Source: a virus
DNA length: 31,334 bases
IMG/VR virus record: IMGVR_UViG_3300022540_000277
Span: 1 to 31,334 of that record
Direction: 5' to 3' (one strand)
Part shown: one piece after another, positions 21,206 through 29,775 of the stretch
How positions within the stretch are numbered: the stretch's first letter is position 1
How the letters are laid out: each line of letters begins with the position of its first letter
The notes under the pieces: model-generated
Databases searched by the model: none
What the model was told of the DNA's origin: nothing
Seen by the model: only the letters and a program-made list of their open reading frames with translations
Position numbers and translations under genes: made by a program

Positions 21206-21327
21206 TGAAAGATGTAAAACAAATAGGAACTTTACGCGGAACGAATATCTATGTTGACAGCGACGCAACTGATAAACAGATAAAACAAATCGCCCAAATG
21301 ATTTCATCATGTGTAACTACAAAATAA
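21205..21327 (+). CDS. 40-residue hypothetical ORF
   Basis: It starts at an ATG sharing a base with the previous TAA. The product is MKDVKQIGTLRGTNIYVDSD then ATDKQIKQIAQMISSCVTTK. It is short, soluble and unrecognised; support is the coupled start and the consistent strand. Confidence 0.5.
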   Translation: MKDVKQIGTLRGTNIYVDSDATDKQIKQIAQMISSCVTTK

Positions 21328-21337
21328 GCTGTAACTA

Positions 21338-21481
21338 ATGATTAACGATAAAGACCTAGCTAAACCTAAACAATTAACTGATAAAGAGCGTGCAGAAGTT
21401 AAAAAAGCAGTAGCTGAAGCAGTTCCGATAACGCCAGATGAATTAGCAGCCGAACTAGCGGAGATTTTAGGTTTTAAATGA
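21338..21481 (+). CDS. 47-residue acidic helical ORF
   Basis: ATG at 21338; the product MINDKDLAKPKQLTDKERAE then VKKAVAEAVPITPDELAAELAEILGFK is strongly helical, with ITPDELAAELAEIL a clear amphipathic helix. The ribosome site is weak. No family is recognised. Confidence 0.5.
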   Translation: MINDKDLAKPKQLTDKERAEVKKAVAEAVPITPDELAAELAEILGFK

Positions 21482-21518
21482 TCAATAATAAAGCAACTAA
21501 CATAAAAAGGAAAGAATA

Positions 21519-21719
21519 ATGAACGAAGAAACTAAAGAACACAAGTTAGAAATAGAAGATTTACTAGTATTACGAAACATGATGAAAGTAGCATGTGACC
21601 GTGGCGCATTCAAAGCTGAAGAGTTTGTTGATGTTGGAACAGCATTTGCCAAACTCAATAATTATTGTGTGGCGATTGCAGTCAAGCAAAAGGAAGCTGA
21701 AGATGTTAAGACTTCTTAA
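21519..21719 (+). CDS. Small acidic hypothetical protein
   Basis: This encodes 66 residues with AAAAAGGAAAGAATA before the ATG. The pattern LEIEDLLVLRNMMKVACDRGAFKAEEFVDVGTAFAKLNNYC is typical of small helical proteins found next to terminase genes in many phages. It overlaps the following gene by 17 bases. Function is unknown. Confidence 0.65.
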   Translation: MNEETKEHKLEIEDLLVLRNMMKVACDRGAFKAEEFVDVGTAFAKLNNYCVAIAVKQKEAEDVKTS

Positions 21720-22086
21720 GTTCTTACGTGTTACTGATGATGACAACAACCTAAGTATCACAAACCTAATTATCATGGCGATTATGGTAAACATGGGGAT
21801 TGGTACTGGTATTGGCGAAACCGAATTAATGGGAATGGTAGCGGCTCTAATGCAGTACGGCCACAAACGACATGTTACAGTGAATAAAGACAACCTAAAC
21901 ACTAAAGCCGAAGAAGAGTTGGCCAAGTTTAAAGAGCAGATTGTTCTAGACGCTGAAAGTAAAATTAATGAACTTAAATCATTAGTTGAAGATAACATTA
22001 AAGATCAAGTTAACAAATTAGCAACACACGATGACATGATTGATAAACTCAAAGTACAAGCTGGTTTTAAGAAAATAGGAAATTAA
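21703..22086 (+). CDS. Membrane-anchored coiled-coil protein
   Basis: This encodes 127 residues from ATG at 21703, preceded by AAGGAAGCTGAAG; the longer frame from 21595 would run through most of the previous gene. A hydrophobic stretch (LSITNLIIMAIMVNMGIGTGIG, about residues 17-38) is followed by a long charged helix with heptads (KAEEELAKFKEQIVLDAESKINELKSLVEDNIKDQVNKL). The layout suggests one membrane helix and a coiled-coil tail. No family is recognised. Confidence 0.65.
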   Translation: MLRLLKFLRVTDDDNNLSITNLIIMAIMVNMGIGTGIGETELMGMVAALMQYGHKRHVTVNKDNLNTKAEEELAKFKEQIVLDAESKINELKSLVEDNIKDQVNKLATHDDMIDKLKVQAGFKKIGN

Positions 22087-22087
22087 T

Positions 22088-22435
22088 ATGGAAGACATTA
22101 AGTCAAATTTACGAAATTGGGAACAGAAAGTGGGAGATGTTGACTTTTACTTTGAAGAGAAAGGTTCACAAGACCCACTTTACCTTTACAGTTTTGTAGC
22201 GACAATGGGTGCTGCCCAATTAGCTGGCCATGTATTCAAGGATGAGATAGTATATTCTCAGATTAGTGTTTCAATTACAACCGAAGATCCAGCAACGAGC
22301 ACGATGATATTTGTTGAGATGTTAGCAACTGTGACACAAACCTTAACTCAGACTACAGAGACATACATAAAGACTATTGAAACAGAAACTAAAAAGCGTA
22401 AGGACCGTAAAAAAGCATATCAGGAGAAGCACTAA
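22088..22435 (+). CDS. Hypothetical protein upstream of terminase
   Basis: This encodes 115 residues with TAGGAAATTAAT before the ATG. The N-terminal part (WEQKVGDVDFYFEEKGSQDPLYLYSFVATMGAAQLAGHVF) is mixed helix and strand and the C-terminus is a basic helix (IKTIETETKKRKDRKKAYQEKH). Its stop shares a base with the start of the small terminase gene. No domain is recognised; a packaging accessory role is possible from position. Confidence 0.65.
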   Translation: MEDIKSNLRNWEQKVGDVDFYFEEKGSQDPLYLYSFVATMGAAQLAGHVFKDEIVYSQISVSITTEDPATSTMIFVEMLATVTQTLTQTTETYIKTIETETKKRKDRKKAYQEKH

Positions 22436-22902
22436 TGGCCAAGAAGCCAGTGAAGCCACCAAATCAAGTTGTGGTACCAGCTCGAAAAGAGTATGACCCA
22501 ACTAAAACGATAACATCAGAATGCGGCAAATATGTCGGATCATTTGTTTTACATTTTAAAGAGATTAATACAGATATGATATTCGCATTAGCTCAACAAG
22601 GTGTACCAAAAGACGACATTGCCAAAATATGTGGAATATCCATTCACGCTCTTAATAAGAAATATGGTGATATCATATTAGCTGGTAATGAGAACACTAA
22701 AGCCAAATTGCGTAACAGAATGATATCAGGAGCATTAGAAGGTGACACACAGTTATTACTATTCTTAGCTCGCACATGGTTGAAGATGAATGATAAGCAA
22801 GTGATTGAGATATCCAACCCACGTGATGAACTTAAAGAAGTCTCGTCAGACGATCTAATTGAAATTGTTCGGAATGCTGATGGCCCGAAAAAAGAAAGTT
22901 AA
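22435..22902 (+). CDS. Terminase small subunit (probable)
   Basis: This encodes 155 residues. The central part MIFALAQQGVPKDDIAKICGISIHALNKKYGDIILAG is a helix-turn-helix of the kind that recognises packaging sites (two helices around the turn ICGIS). It is followed by helices ENTKAKLRNRMISGALEGDTQLLLFLARTWLKMND that resemble the oligomerisation region of small terminases. The position directly before, and overlapping, the large terminase gene supports the call. It would select phage DNA and start packaging. Confidence 0.75.
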   Translation: MAKKPVKPPNQVVVPARKEYDPTKTITSECGKYVGSFVLHFKEINTDMIFALAQQGVPKDDIAKICGISIHALNKKYGDIILAGNENTKAKLRNRMISGALEGDTQLLLFLARTWLKMNDKQVIEISNPRDELKEVSSDDLIEIVRNADGPKKES

Positions 22903-24322
22903 TAAGGTAAGTACAACAAGAGGAAATGTCACGGCAGAATTATGGCACCGTGGCGTCTTATCATGGTTGTTGTATGATCACCAAATGCCAGTTTACACAG
23001 CATTGCGTCAAGCGATGAAGAATGAAGATATCAAACATGTATTAAATTGCAGTAGACGATTCGGCAAAACAACCATTCTAGTTTTAATAGCTCTAGAAGA
23101 AGCGTTACGAGCGCCAAATAAACATGTTCGGTTTGCGAGCTGTACTGGTAAAGAAGTGCGTAATGCTGTTCATCCAATAATGCAGATATTGTTAGAGACT
23201 TGTCCACAAGACTTAAAACCAAAATGGAATAGCATGGACGGTGCTTACACTTTCGCTAATGGATCAGCAATACACATGGCAGGAGTTAATAACTGTCACG
23301 AGGATGATTTGCGTGGAGCCAACTCACATTTGAACATTGTAGATGAAGCGGGCATGATAGATAGACTAGAATACCTAATCCAATCTGTATTAGTGCCAAT
23401 GACACTTACAACTAGAGCGATCACAATTATAGCAAGCACACCATCAGCAACTTCGGATCATGATTACAAAATATATTACGATGAAGCTCATGCTGCTAAC
23501 AAACTTTCAGAGTTTGATGTGTATGCGAATAAGAGTCTGTCAGAAAAAGATATTAACCGCTTAATGGAAGACAACGGTGGTGCGAACAGTACGACATGGT
23601 TACGAGAGTTTATGTGTAAATGGGTTGTCTCAGAAGAATTAGAAATTATCAGAGAATGGGATGATAAGTATATACAAGAAGTGGAGCGTGATGAGTATTA
23701 CATGTATTATCACAAATATGCTTGTATGGATCTAGGTGTTAAGGATAAGACAGCCATTATATACGGATATTACGATTTCTTACAAGGTAAACTCGTTATA
23801 CAAGCCGAAGATATGATTAACGGTTATGATATGACCACAGCCAAAGTTGCTGAATTAGTAAGTGACACAGAAGAAGAATTGTGGGACAGTCAAAAACCAC
23901 ATAAGCGGATTGCAGATAATAATAATCCGCTAATGCTACAAGATTTATCTATTACACACGGTTTATACTTTAGTCCAACAAATAAAGACAGTTTGGATGC
24001 GATGATAAACAAAGTAAGATTATTTATAAATGACGGAAGACTTATTGTGCATCCAGACTGCTTACAACTTATCGGTTGTTTGAAATATGCAATATGGAAA
24101 AACAAACCAGGCACAGGAAGAGAGTTTGCAAGGTCATCAGCATACGGCCATTACGACGCCTTAGCTTCATTAGTTTACCTAATTCGGAACTTAGATGATC
24201 ACATAAATACTATACCGGCGATGAATGATATGAGTTATGCAACACACCATGTTAACCGTGGGTTTGAAGATAGTAACAATAACGACAGCTTAGCAGCTCT
24301 TAAAAAGATATATAGGAAATAA
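22880..24322 (+). CDS. Terminase large subunit
   Basis: This encodes 480 residues if the ATG at 22880 (MARKKKVNK) is used; ATG at 22874 and TTG at 22859 are alternatives. Walker A is NCSRRFGKTT (Lys63, Thr64 in this numbering), Walker B LNIVDEAG (Asp155-Glu156) and the coupling motif IIASTPSATSDHD. The nuclease domain shows YACMDLGVKDKTAIIYG, RIADNNNPL and AYGHYDALASLVYL, supplying the Asp cluster of the RNase H-like headful nuclease. It drives ATP-dependent packaging and cuts the concatemer. The start overlaps the small subunit by 23 bases. Confidence 0.93.
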   Translation: MARKKKVNKVSTTRGNVTAELWHRGVLSWLLYDHQMPVYTALRQAMKNEDIKHVLNCSRRFGKTTILVLIALEEALRAPNKHVRFASCTGKEVRNAVHPIMQILLETCPQDLKPKWNSMDGAYTFANGSAIHMAGVNNCHEDDLRGANSHLNIVDEAGMIDRLEYLIQSVLVPMTLTTRAITIIASTPSATSDHDYKIYYDEAHAANKLSEFDVYANKSLSEKDINRLMEDNGGANSTTWLREFMCKWVVSEELEIIREWDDKYIQEVERDEYYMYYHKYACMDLGVKDKTAIIYGYYDFLQGKLVIQAEDMINGYDMTTAKVAELVSDTEEELWDSQKPHKRIADNNNPLMLQDLSITHGLYFSPTNKDSLDAMINKVRLFINDGRLIVHPDCLQLIGCLKYAIWKNKPGTGREFARSSAYGHYDALASLVYLIRNLDDHINTIPAMNDMSYATHHVNRGFEDSNNNDSLAALKKIYRK

Positions 24323-24323
24323 C

Positions 24324-26408
24324 ATGAAAGATAATATTCGAAGTGATGTTCATTTTGCTACACTCGATACCGACGAGATAGGTAACGAACTTATGGCACG
24401 ATTGGATATGTATTACAACAACGTTCGACAGTCAGGTTTACTGGAACTATGGGCTAACGCAAATACAATGTATTACGCAGGGATGTCACACAAAGGCAAA
24501 TTAATTGCAAATGGAGAACAAGGTGAATTTACTAATTTGAATGTAAATCACTTTCGCTCACTATTACAACATAAAGTCTCGTTAACAGTAAAGTCTAGAC
24601 CAACTTTTGAGCCACGCGCATCAAACACTGATTACACATCACAAGCCCAAACTATTTTAGCAAGAGGGTTACTTGATTACTACTTACGCGAGAAACGATT
24701 AGAGCGCAATATTAAACAAGCGGTTGAGTTTGCATTACGCTACGGTGAAGGTTATATAAAAACAGAATGGGACTCAGCGATGGGTGACATTTACCATATT
24801 GATCCAGATACCGGCGAAGAAGTAGCAGAAGGTGACATTCGATATGACGCACTTGCACCAATTGATGTAATACGAGATGTTACTAAAGAGAATGCAGATG
24901 ATTCAGATTGGCTTATTACACGAACCTTTCGAAACAAGTTTGATTTAATTGCCAAATTTGCCAGTGCAGAAGGCGTTGATCCAGAAGACGAGGAATTGTT
25001 AACTGAGATTACAGAAATGGAAGAGAAGATCATGGCTGTGAATACTAAAGACCAGATATCGAGAGATATGCGTGTTAGAAGTTATGAACAAGCCAAAACA
25101 GATGATGTCCCAGTATATGAATTTTACCATAAGCCAACACCGTCATTACCGGATGGCAGAATGGTTATGTTCTTAGACGCTGATACAATATTAGTTGATA
25201 TGGAATTACCATATGATAATATCCCAGTATACAATATTACACCAAACCCAATTGACGGCACACCTTTTGGCTATTCAGTAGCATATGACTTAATGCCGTT
25301 GCAAGAAGCTGTTAACGGACTTCATAGTGCGGTAATCACAAATCAGAAAACATTTGCGGTACAGTTAATAGGATTACCAACTGGTAGCAATATTAATGAA
25401 GCAAGTTTAGGTGAAGGTTTAAGTGTTGTTTTTTACGATCCAAAAAATATACCAGGTGGCGGTAAACCAGAAGCAATTAATTTATTGTCAACGCCAGCAG
25501 AAGTGTTTAATTACATACGCCAATTAGAACAGCTTATGGAAACATTGAGCGGTATTAACAGTGTGACACGCGGCAATCCAGAAGCAAGTTTAAAGTCAGG
25601 TGCGGCATTGGCATTAGTACAATCCATGGCTATTGAATTTAGTGCAGGATTACAACAAGCATATGTCTCTTTACTTGAAGATGTTGGAACGGCAACTATA
25701 AACATATTGAAGCGATACGCTAATACTAAACGGGTAGCGAGCATTGTTGGTAAAAGTAACAGAGCAATGATTAGATCGTTTACGGGCGAAGACCTAAGTG
25801 AAATAAACAGAGTTACGATTGATGTGGGTTCAGCGTTAAGTAGAACCACAGCTGGTAAATTAAGCATATTAGAAAACTTGATCAGTGCAGGCTTAATCAA
25901 AACTCAAGAACAATATTTGCAAGTATTACAAACAGGTACACTGGAACCAGCCATTGAAGGTGAGACAGCGGAACTTATGTTAATACGAGCAGAGAATGAG
26001 AACTTATCAGAAGGCTCTGTAGATGTGCAAGCAGTAGCAACTGATAGTCACAAATTACATATTATGGAACACAAGACAGTACTTGCATCACCAGAGGCAC
26101 GGAGCAATGTTGATATTGTAACAGCCACATTGGCACACATGCAAGAACACATAAATTTACTCAAGTCGACTGACCCAGCATTGTTAGGAATGTTAGGACA
26201 AGAGGCTTTACCACCTGGACCAAACCAAAGTACGCCATCCGCTCAAGGACCAACAGCGCCCCCAGGTGTAACTGCAAATGCAGGAGCAGTAATGAACGCG
26301 GAAGATCCACTTTTAGCAATGGCTGAAAATGTGAATCAACCAAACTTACCCACTAACCCATTAACGGGCGAACAGTATGAACCAGGTGTTGAACCACCTA
26401 TACAATAA
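24324..26408 (+). CDS. Portal protein (P22 gp1-like)
   Basis: This encodes 694 residues with ATAGGAAATAAC upstream. The layout matches the long P22-type portals: an N-terminal wing (LMARLDMYYNNVRQSGLLELWANANTMYYAGM), NVNHFRSLLQHKVSLTVKSRPTFEPRA, RYGEGYIKTEWD, and the conserved stem/crown helix region with SGINSVTRGNPEASLKSGAALALVQSMA. The C-terminal ~60 residues are Pro/Ala/Gly-rich (PPGPNQSTPSAQGPTAPPGVTANAGA). The portal forms the dodecameric ring for DNA entry, nucleates the scaffold-capsid shell and docks the terminase. Confidence 0.88.
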   Translation: MKDNIRSDVHFATLDTDEIGNELMARLDMYYNNVRQSGLLELWANANTMYYAGMSHKGKLIANGEQGEFTNLNVNHFRSLLQHKVSLTVKSRPTFEPRASNTDYTSQAQTILARGLLDYYLREKRLERNIKQAVEFALRYGEGYIKTEWDSAMGDIYHIDPDTGEEVAEGDIRYDALAPIDVIRDVTKENADDSDWLITRTFRNKFDLIAKFASAEGVDPEDEELLTEITEMEEKIMAVNTKDQISRDMRVRSYEQAKTDDVPVYEFYHKPTPSLPDGRMVMFLDADTILVDMELPYDNIPVYNITPNPIDGTPFGYSVAYDLMPLQEAVNGLHSAVITNQKTFAVQLIGLPTGSNINEASLGEGLSVVFYDPKNIPGGGKPEAINLLSTPAEVFNYIRQLEQLMETLSGINSVTRGNPEASLKSGAALALVQSMAIEFSAGLQQAYVSLLEDVGTATINILKRYANTKRVASIVGKSNRAMIRSFTGEDLSEINRVTIDVGSALSRTTAGKLSILENLISAGLIKTQEQYLQVLQTGTLEPAIEGETAELMLIRAENENLSEGSVDVQAVATDSHKLHIMEHKTVLASPEARSNVDIVTATLAHMQEHINLLKSTDPALLGMLGQEALPPGPNQSTPSAQGPTAPPGVTANAGAVMNAEDPLLAMAENVNQPNLPTNPLTGEQYEPGVEPPIQ

Positions 26409-26420
26409 GGAGAAGTTTCG

Positions 26421-27350
26421 ATGAGTATTAGTAACGAAGAGCTAATTGCCGGATTCGATGACGAAGAAGTATACGAAGAAGTTGCAGAAAAAGAATATGA
26501 AGAAGACGATGATGTAGAAGAAGGTATGGTTGACGGTGAAGACCTAGAACGCGACCAAGAAGATGAAGATGACCGGGACAATGAAGACCAGGAAGAAGTT
26601 GACGAAGCAAGTGAAGACATGTTTGCTATTAAAGTTAACGGCGAAGAAATGGAAGTGTCGGAGTCAGAACTTATTAAAGGTTACTCAACTAATAAGGCGT
26701 CTCAGGCTAAGTTTGCAGAAGCCAGTACCATGCGTAAAGAAGCTGAAACTTTGTTAACAATGTTGCGAGATGATCCAACAGTCGTGTTAGAACGATTGGG
26801 GTTTGATGTGTCAGCATTAGCACAAGATTATCTAGGACAGAAACTTGAACTTGATAATATGTCAGAAGAACAGCGTGAATTATACGATACTAAACGAAAG
26901 TTGGCTGGTATTGAAACTCAGAATAAGCAACGCTACGAAAAAGAATTAGAAGAACAAACTGAGACGGCGCGAGTAGACTATTTGGCACGCATTGAATCAG
27001 CATTAACAGTAAATGAATTACCAACAAACGATTTTACAACAAAACGAATGGCATATTACTTGAAAGAAGTACTAACTAGCGATGACAAGTCAGTTAGAGC
27101 ATTGTCAGACGCAGATATTGTTGAATTAGTTGAAGAAGATTACATAGCAGAGCTAAAAACATTCAATCCAGATAAAATTGAAGCGATGTTAGGTAAAGAT
27201 GTAGCAAATAAAATACGAAAGAACGATATTAAGAAAGTTCGTTCAGCGCGTATTAAGAGACGACCAGCAAATACGGCACCAGTAGCTAAGAAGAAGGCGG
27301 CACCGATGAGTTGGGATGAATATCAGAGCTATTTAGATAATATTAAATAA
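26421..27350 (+). CDS. Scaffolding protein (probable)
   Basis: This encodes 309 residues with a strong AAGGAGAAGTTTCG leader. The first ~75 residues are extremely acidic (EVYEEVAEKEYEEDDD, ERDQEDEDDRDNEDQEE), then a helical core (ASTMRKEAETLLTMLRDDPTVVLERLGFDVSALAQDYLGQKLE; QRELYDTKRKLAGIETQNKQRYEKELEE) and a basic C-terminus (KKVRSARIKRRPANTAPVAKKKAAPMSWDEYQSYL). The acidic start, coiled core and basic helix-loop-type end between portal and capsid genes are the marks of P22/T7-style scaffolds. It would direct procapsid assembly and leave before maturation. Confidence 0.8.
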   Translation: MSISNEELIAGFDDEEVYEEVAEKEYEEDDDVEEGMVDGEDLERDQEDEDDRDNEDQEEVDEASEDMFAIKVNGEEMEVSESELIKGYSTNKASQAKFAEASTMRKEAETLLTMLRDDPTVVLERLGFDVSALAQDYLGQKLELDNMSEEQRELYDTKRKLAGIETQNKQRYEKELEEQTETARVDYLARIESALTVNELPTNDFTTKRMAYYLKEVLTSDDKSVRALSDADIVELVEEDYIAELKTFNPDKIEAMLGKDVANKIRKNDIKKVRSARIKRRPANTAPVAKKKAAPMSWDEYQSYLDNIK

Positions 27351-27356
27351 TTTTTA

Positions 27357-27385
27357 TTGATAAATAAAACGAATAAGGTTATATA
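27357..27385 (+). promoter_or_regulatory. Sigma70-like promoter candidate for the capsid gene
   Basis: TTGATA (27357-27362), 17 bases and TATATA (27380-27385) match consensus at 5 of 6 and 4 of 6 positions. The start would lie near 27392, inside the small ORF and upstream of the capsid gene. A TAAATAAAAC motif (27361-27370) overlaps. Confidence 0.4.
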
Positions 27386-27498
27386 TGGACGCAAAAAGCT
27401 ATCCTTTAACCTTTTTAAAACAAATAAGAGGCGATGCTTTAGCTACCAAATCCGAAATGTTACGTAAAATACAATTATTGTCACTTAAATGTGATTAA
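27385..27498 (+). CDS. 37-residue ORF between scaffold and capsid genes
   Basis: ATG at 27385 with AATAAGG about 7 bases upstream; the product MDAKSYPLTFLKQIRGDALA then TKSEMLRKIQLLSLKCD is basic and amphipathic. It fills most of the 172-base gap between scaffold and capsid. There is no recognised family, and the overlapping promoter candidate means it may simply be leader sequence. Confidence 0.4.
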   Translation: MDAKSYPLTFLKQIRGDALATKSEMLRKIQLLSLKCD

Positions 27499-27522
27499 AA
27501 ACATAACTTAGGAGCCTCAAAC

Positions 27523-28800
27523 ATGGCCACGAACACAGATGTAAATCAATTGAACGGAATGTTCAAATCAGTATATGCAGCTAAAGAAGAAAACTTAATT
27601 CCAGATGTAGCTGTTCTTTCAAAATTGATTCCTTTTAACGAATCAACAAAAATTGGTGATAATTACAATCAACCAGTTAAATTAACAGCATCACAAGGTG
27701 TAACATACGCCGCAGCTGATGCAGGTGCTTTCGCATTGAACACACCTATTGCACTAACTTCAAAGAATGCCGTTGTACAAGGTACTCAAATGTTGTTACG
27801 TGATCGAATCTCTTATGACGCGGCTGCTAAAGCAAGTCACGGTGGTAAGAAGTCTTTCGTAGAAGCAACTCGTTTTGTAGTTGATTGCATGCTTGAAACA
27901 ATGACTAAGCGTCTTGAAATTAGCATGTTATATGGTGGAAGTGGTATGGCTAACTGTGCTACAAGCTCAAATGTTAGTTCAACAACTACCACTATTACAT
28001 TAACAACTGCAGATTTTGCTGTTGGTATATGGTCTGGTTTAGAAAATGCTGTAATTAACTTTTACACTTCTAACACAACTTTAGTATCATCAGGCGCAGA
28101 TGCTGATTTCGTAGTAACAACTATTGACGTTGATGCCCGAACAGTATTGGTAACAGGTACTTCAACCGGTATTACAGCACTTGATTCAGCAATAAGTTCA
28201 AATGCAGATGATGTTGCAGTTTATTTTAAATCAGCTTTCGGTAACGAAATGTCTGGTATTAATAAAATTATAACTAACACTGGTACATTGTTTAACATTT
28301 CAGCTGCTACTTATAACTTGTGGAAAGGTAACACTCACACAGTTACAGGTCAATTAACTCTTAATAAGATTTTTGCTGCAACTGCTAAAGCTGTTGGACG
28401 CGGATTGAACGAAGATGTTATTTGTTTAGTAAGCCCAGTAACATGGAAAGATTTAGCAACTGATCTAGCTGCAATGCGCAGACTTGATAGTTCTTACAAA
28501 TCAGGTAAAAATGAAGTTGGGCAAGAAGCTATTACTTACTACGGTCAGAATGGTAAAATCGATATAATTTCACATAACTGTGTTAAAGAAGGCGATGCAT
28601 TCATTCTACCACCTAAGCGTATTAAGCGTATTGGTGCAAGTGACATTCGATTTAAGCCTTTAGGTGATTCAACACAAGAGCGTTTCTTCCTAGAATTGTC
28701 TGACAATGCTGGTTATGAACTACGTACTTACACAGATCAAGCTGTTTTCATTGAAAGCCCAGCGCGAACTGTTAAGATCACTGGTTTTACTAACTCGTAA
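27523..28800 (+). CDS. Major capsid protein
   Basis: This encodes 425 residues with TTAGGAGCCTCAAAC before the ATG. Features of P22/HK97-fold coat proteins of this type include an N-terminal arm (MFKSVYAAKEENLIPDVAVLSKLIPFNESTKIGDNYNQPVKLTASQGVTYAAADA), a long spine helix region (GGKKSFVEATRFVVDCMLETMTKRLEISMLYGG), an inserted beta module (about residues 150-240), VSPVTWKDLATDLAAMRRLDSSY and a C-terminal beta domain ending SPARTVKITGF. Location after the scaffold, a nearby promoter candidate and an intrinsic terminator at 28814-28844 fit high-level late expression. Confidence 0.9.
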   Translation: MATNTDVNQLNGMFKSVYAAKEENLIPDVAVLSKLIPFNESTKIGDNYNQPVKLTASQGVTYAAADAGAFALNTPIALTSKNAVVQGTQMLLRDRISYDAAAKASHGGKKSFVEATRFVVDCMLETMTKRLEISMLYGGSGMANCATSSNVSSTTTTITLTTADFAVGIWSGLENAVINFYTSNTTLVSSGADADFVVTTIDVDARTVLVTGTSTGITALDSAISSNADDVAVYFKSAFGNEMSGINKIITNTGTLFNISAATYNLWKGNTHTVTGQLTLNKIFAATAKAVGRGLNEDVICLVSPVTWKDLATDLAAMRRLDSSYKSGKNEVGQEAITYYGQNGKIDIISHNCVKEGDAFILPPKRIKRIGASDIRFKPLGDSTQERFFLELSDNAGYELRTYTDQAVFIESPARTVKITGFTNS

Positions 28801-28813
28801 GTCAAACTAATTG

Positions 28814-28844
28814 TGTAGCTATCTTAATCGGTAGCTACATTTTT
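28814..28844 (+). terminator. Intrinsic terminator after the capsid gene
   Basis: A 10-bp stem (28814-28823 with 28830-28839, one G-U pair) around a 6-base loop is followed by five T bases (28840-28844). It would end or attenuate transcription 14 bases after the capsid stop. Confidence 0.8.
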
Positions 28845-28863
28845 CTAAATAAGGAGATATGAA

Positions 28864-29394
28864 ATGGCTAAATCAGTTTTAATTATAACGCACGAAGAAA
28901 CAAGCTTAAGTTTCCGTGACATGATGGACTTTAATGCTAATGATCGTAAAAGAAATGTTCAAAACCTTGCTAATTGGATGGACGGCGTTGCTAATGGTGC
29001 TCGTGGTAATATTACTGTTATCGCTAATATGGGTGAAACAGCAGCTACAGCGACTATAACATCAACCGGCAGTGCAGCAAACGATGAAACAATGGTAGTT
29101 AATGGTGTAACATTTACAGGTAAAACTTCGGGCGCAAGTGGCGACCAGTTTAACATTAGTGGTACAGTGGCAACACAAGCTACTAACATTGCAGCAGCTA
29201 TTAATGCTAGCTCAAGTGCAGGCGTTGCAAGTGTAACAGCAACTTCGGCATTAGGCGTTGTAACATTAACAGCAGATGTACCGGGCGTAGTAGGTAATGC
29301 AATGACATTATCAGAAGCGTTAGCTAACGTAGTAGTTAGTGGTGCAAACTTTACAGGCGGTGCTTCAGACGAAGACATTACTTGGTCTGCATGA
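28864..29394 (+). CDS. Putative head decoration / structural protein
   Basis: This encodes 176 residues with AAGGAGATATGAA upstream. The N-terminal third is helical (THEETSLSFRDMMDFNANDRKRNVQNLANWMDGVANGARG). The rest (MVVNGVTFTGKTSGASGDQFNISGTVATQATNIAAAINASSSAGVASVTATSALGVVTLTA) is a beta module that recurs in many phage virion proteins with the ..VNGVTFTA..SGA.G.QFN...T.A..A.NLA.AIN pattern. Location directly after the capsid gene supports a decoration or minor head role. The assignment is from module and context. Confidence 0.65.
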   Translation: MAKSVLIITHEETSLSFRDMMDFNANDRKRNVQNLANWMDGVANGARGNITVIANMGETAATATITSTGSAANDETMVVNGVTFTGKTSGASGDQFNISGTVATQATNIAAAINASSSAGVASVTATSALGVVTLTADVPGVVGNAMTLSEALANVVVSGANFTGGASDEDITWSA

Positions 29395-29403
29395 TACAAA
29401 TAT

Positions 29404-29429
29404 AATAATGGTGCATCGCACCATTATTT
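29404..29429. terminator. Hairpin between structural genes, possible bidirectional terminator
   Basis: AATAATGGTGC (29404-29414) and GCACCATTATT (29418-29428) form a perfect 11-bp stem with a 3-base loop. Only three T bases end the plus-strand stem, so termination is likely but not strong; a processing or stabilising hairpin is an alternative. Confidence 0.55.
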
Positions 29430-29444
29430 CAATAAGGAAATAAT

Positions 29445-29774
29445 ATGTCTAATATAGCAGTATCAAATCAATCAATATTAAGCGTAACGGGAAAAACTAC
29501 AGACCAGACTTCAAGCGTTATAGATTTACGTAATGCTAAAGGTTTTGCAATAATGGCTGTTGTGACTGAAACTACTCCAACAGCGGGTGGTTCAATACAA
29601 GTTCAGATGTCAGTAGATGGCGTTACTTATTTTACTATATCATCAACTTCAATTTCAGGTACTACATCAGTTGGTGTTAACACATCAGATGTTATGTATG
29701 ACTATGCGAGAGTATTTTTTGATATAACAGGTGGGACAGTCTCGATAGATTGTAATGCATCAGTAGGAGCATAA
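29445..29774 (+). CDS. Small beta-rich virion protein
   Basis: This encodes 109 residues with AAGGAAATAAT before the ATG. It consists almost entirely of predicted strands (SNIAVSNQSILSVTGKTTDQTSSVIDLRNAKGFAIMAVV..., QMSVDGVTYFTISSTSIS, YDYARVFFDITGGTVSIDC). The pattern resembles small phage proteins next to fibres that form beta sandwiches on the capsid or neck. It ends one base before the fibre start. Function is inferred from position only. Confidence 0.65.
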   Translation: MSNIAVSNQSILSVTGKTTDQTSSVIDLRNAKGFAIMAVVTETTPTAGGSIQVQMSVDGVTYFTISSTSISGTTSVGVNTSDVMYDYARVFFDITGGTVSIDCNASVGA

Positions 29775-29775
29775 G

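Noticed and set aside
21479-21520. 13-codon ORF overlapping the stop of the 47-residue gene
   Set aside because: It is too short, with only a coupled ATGA start and no other support.
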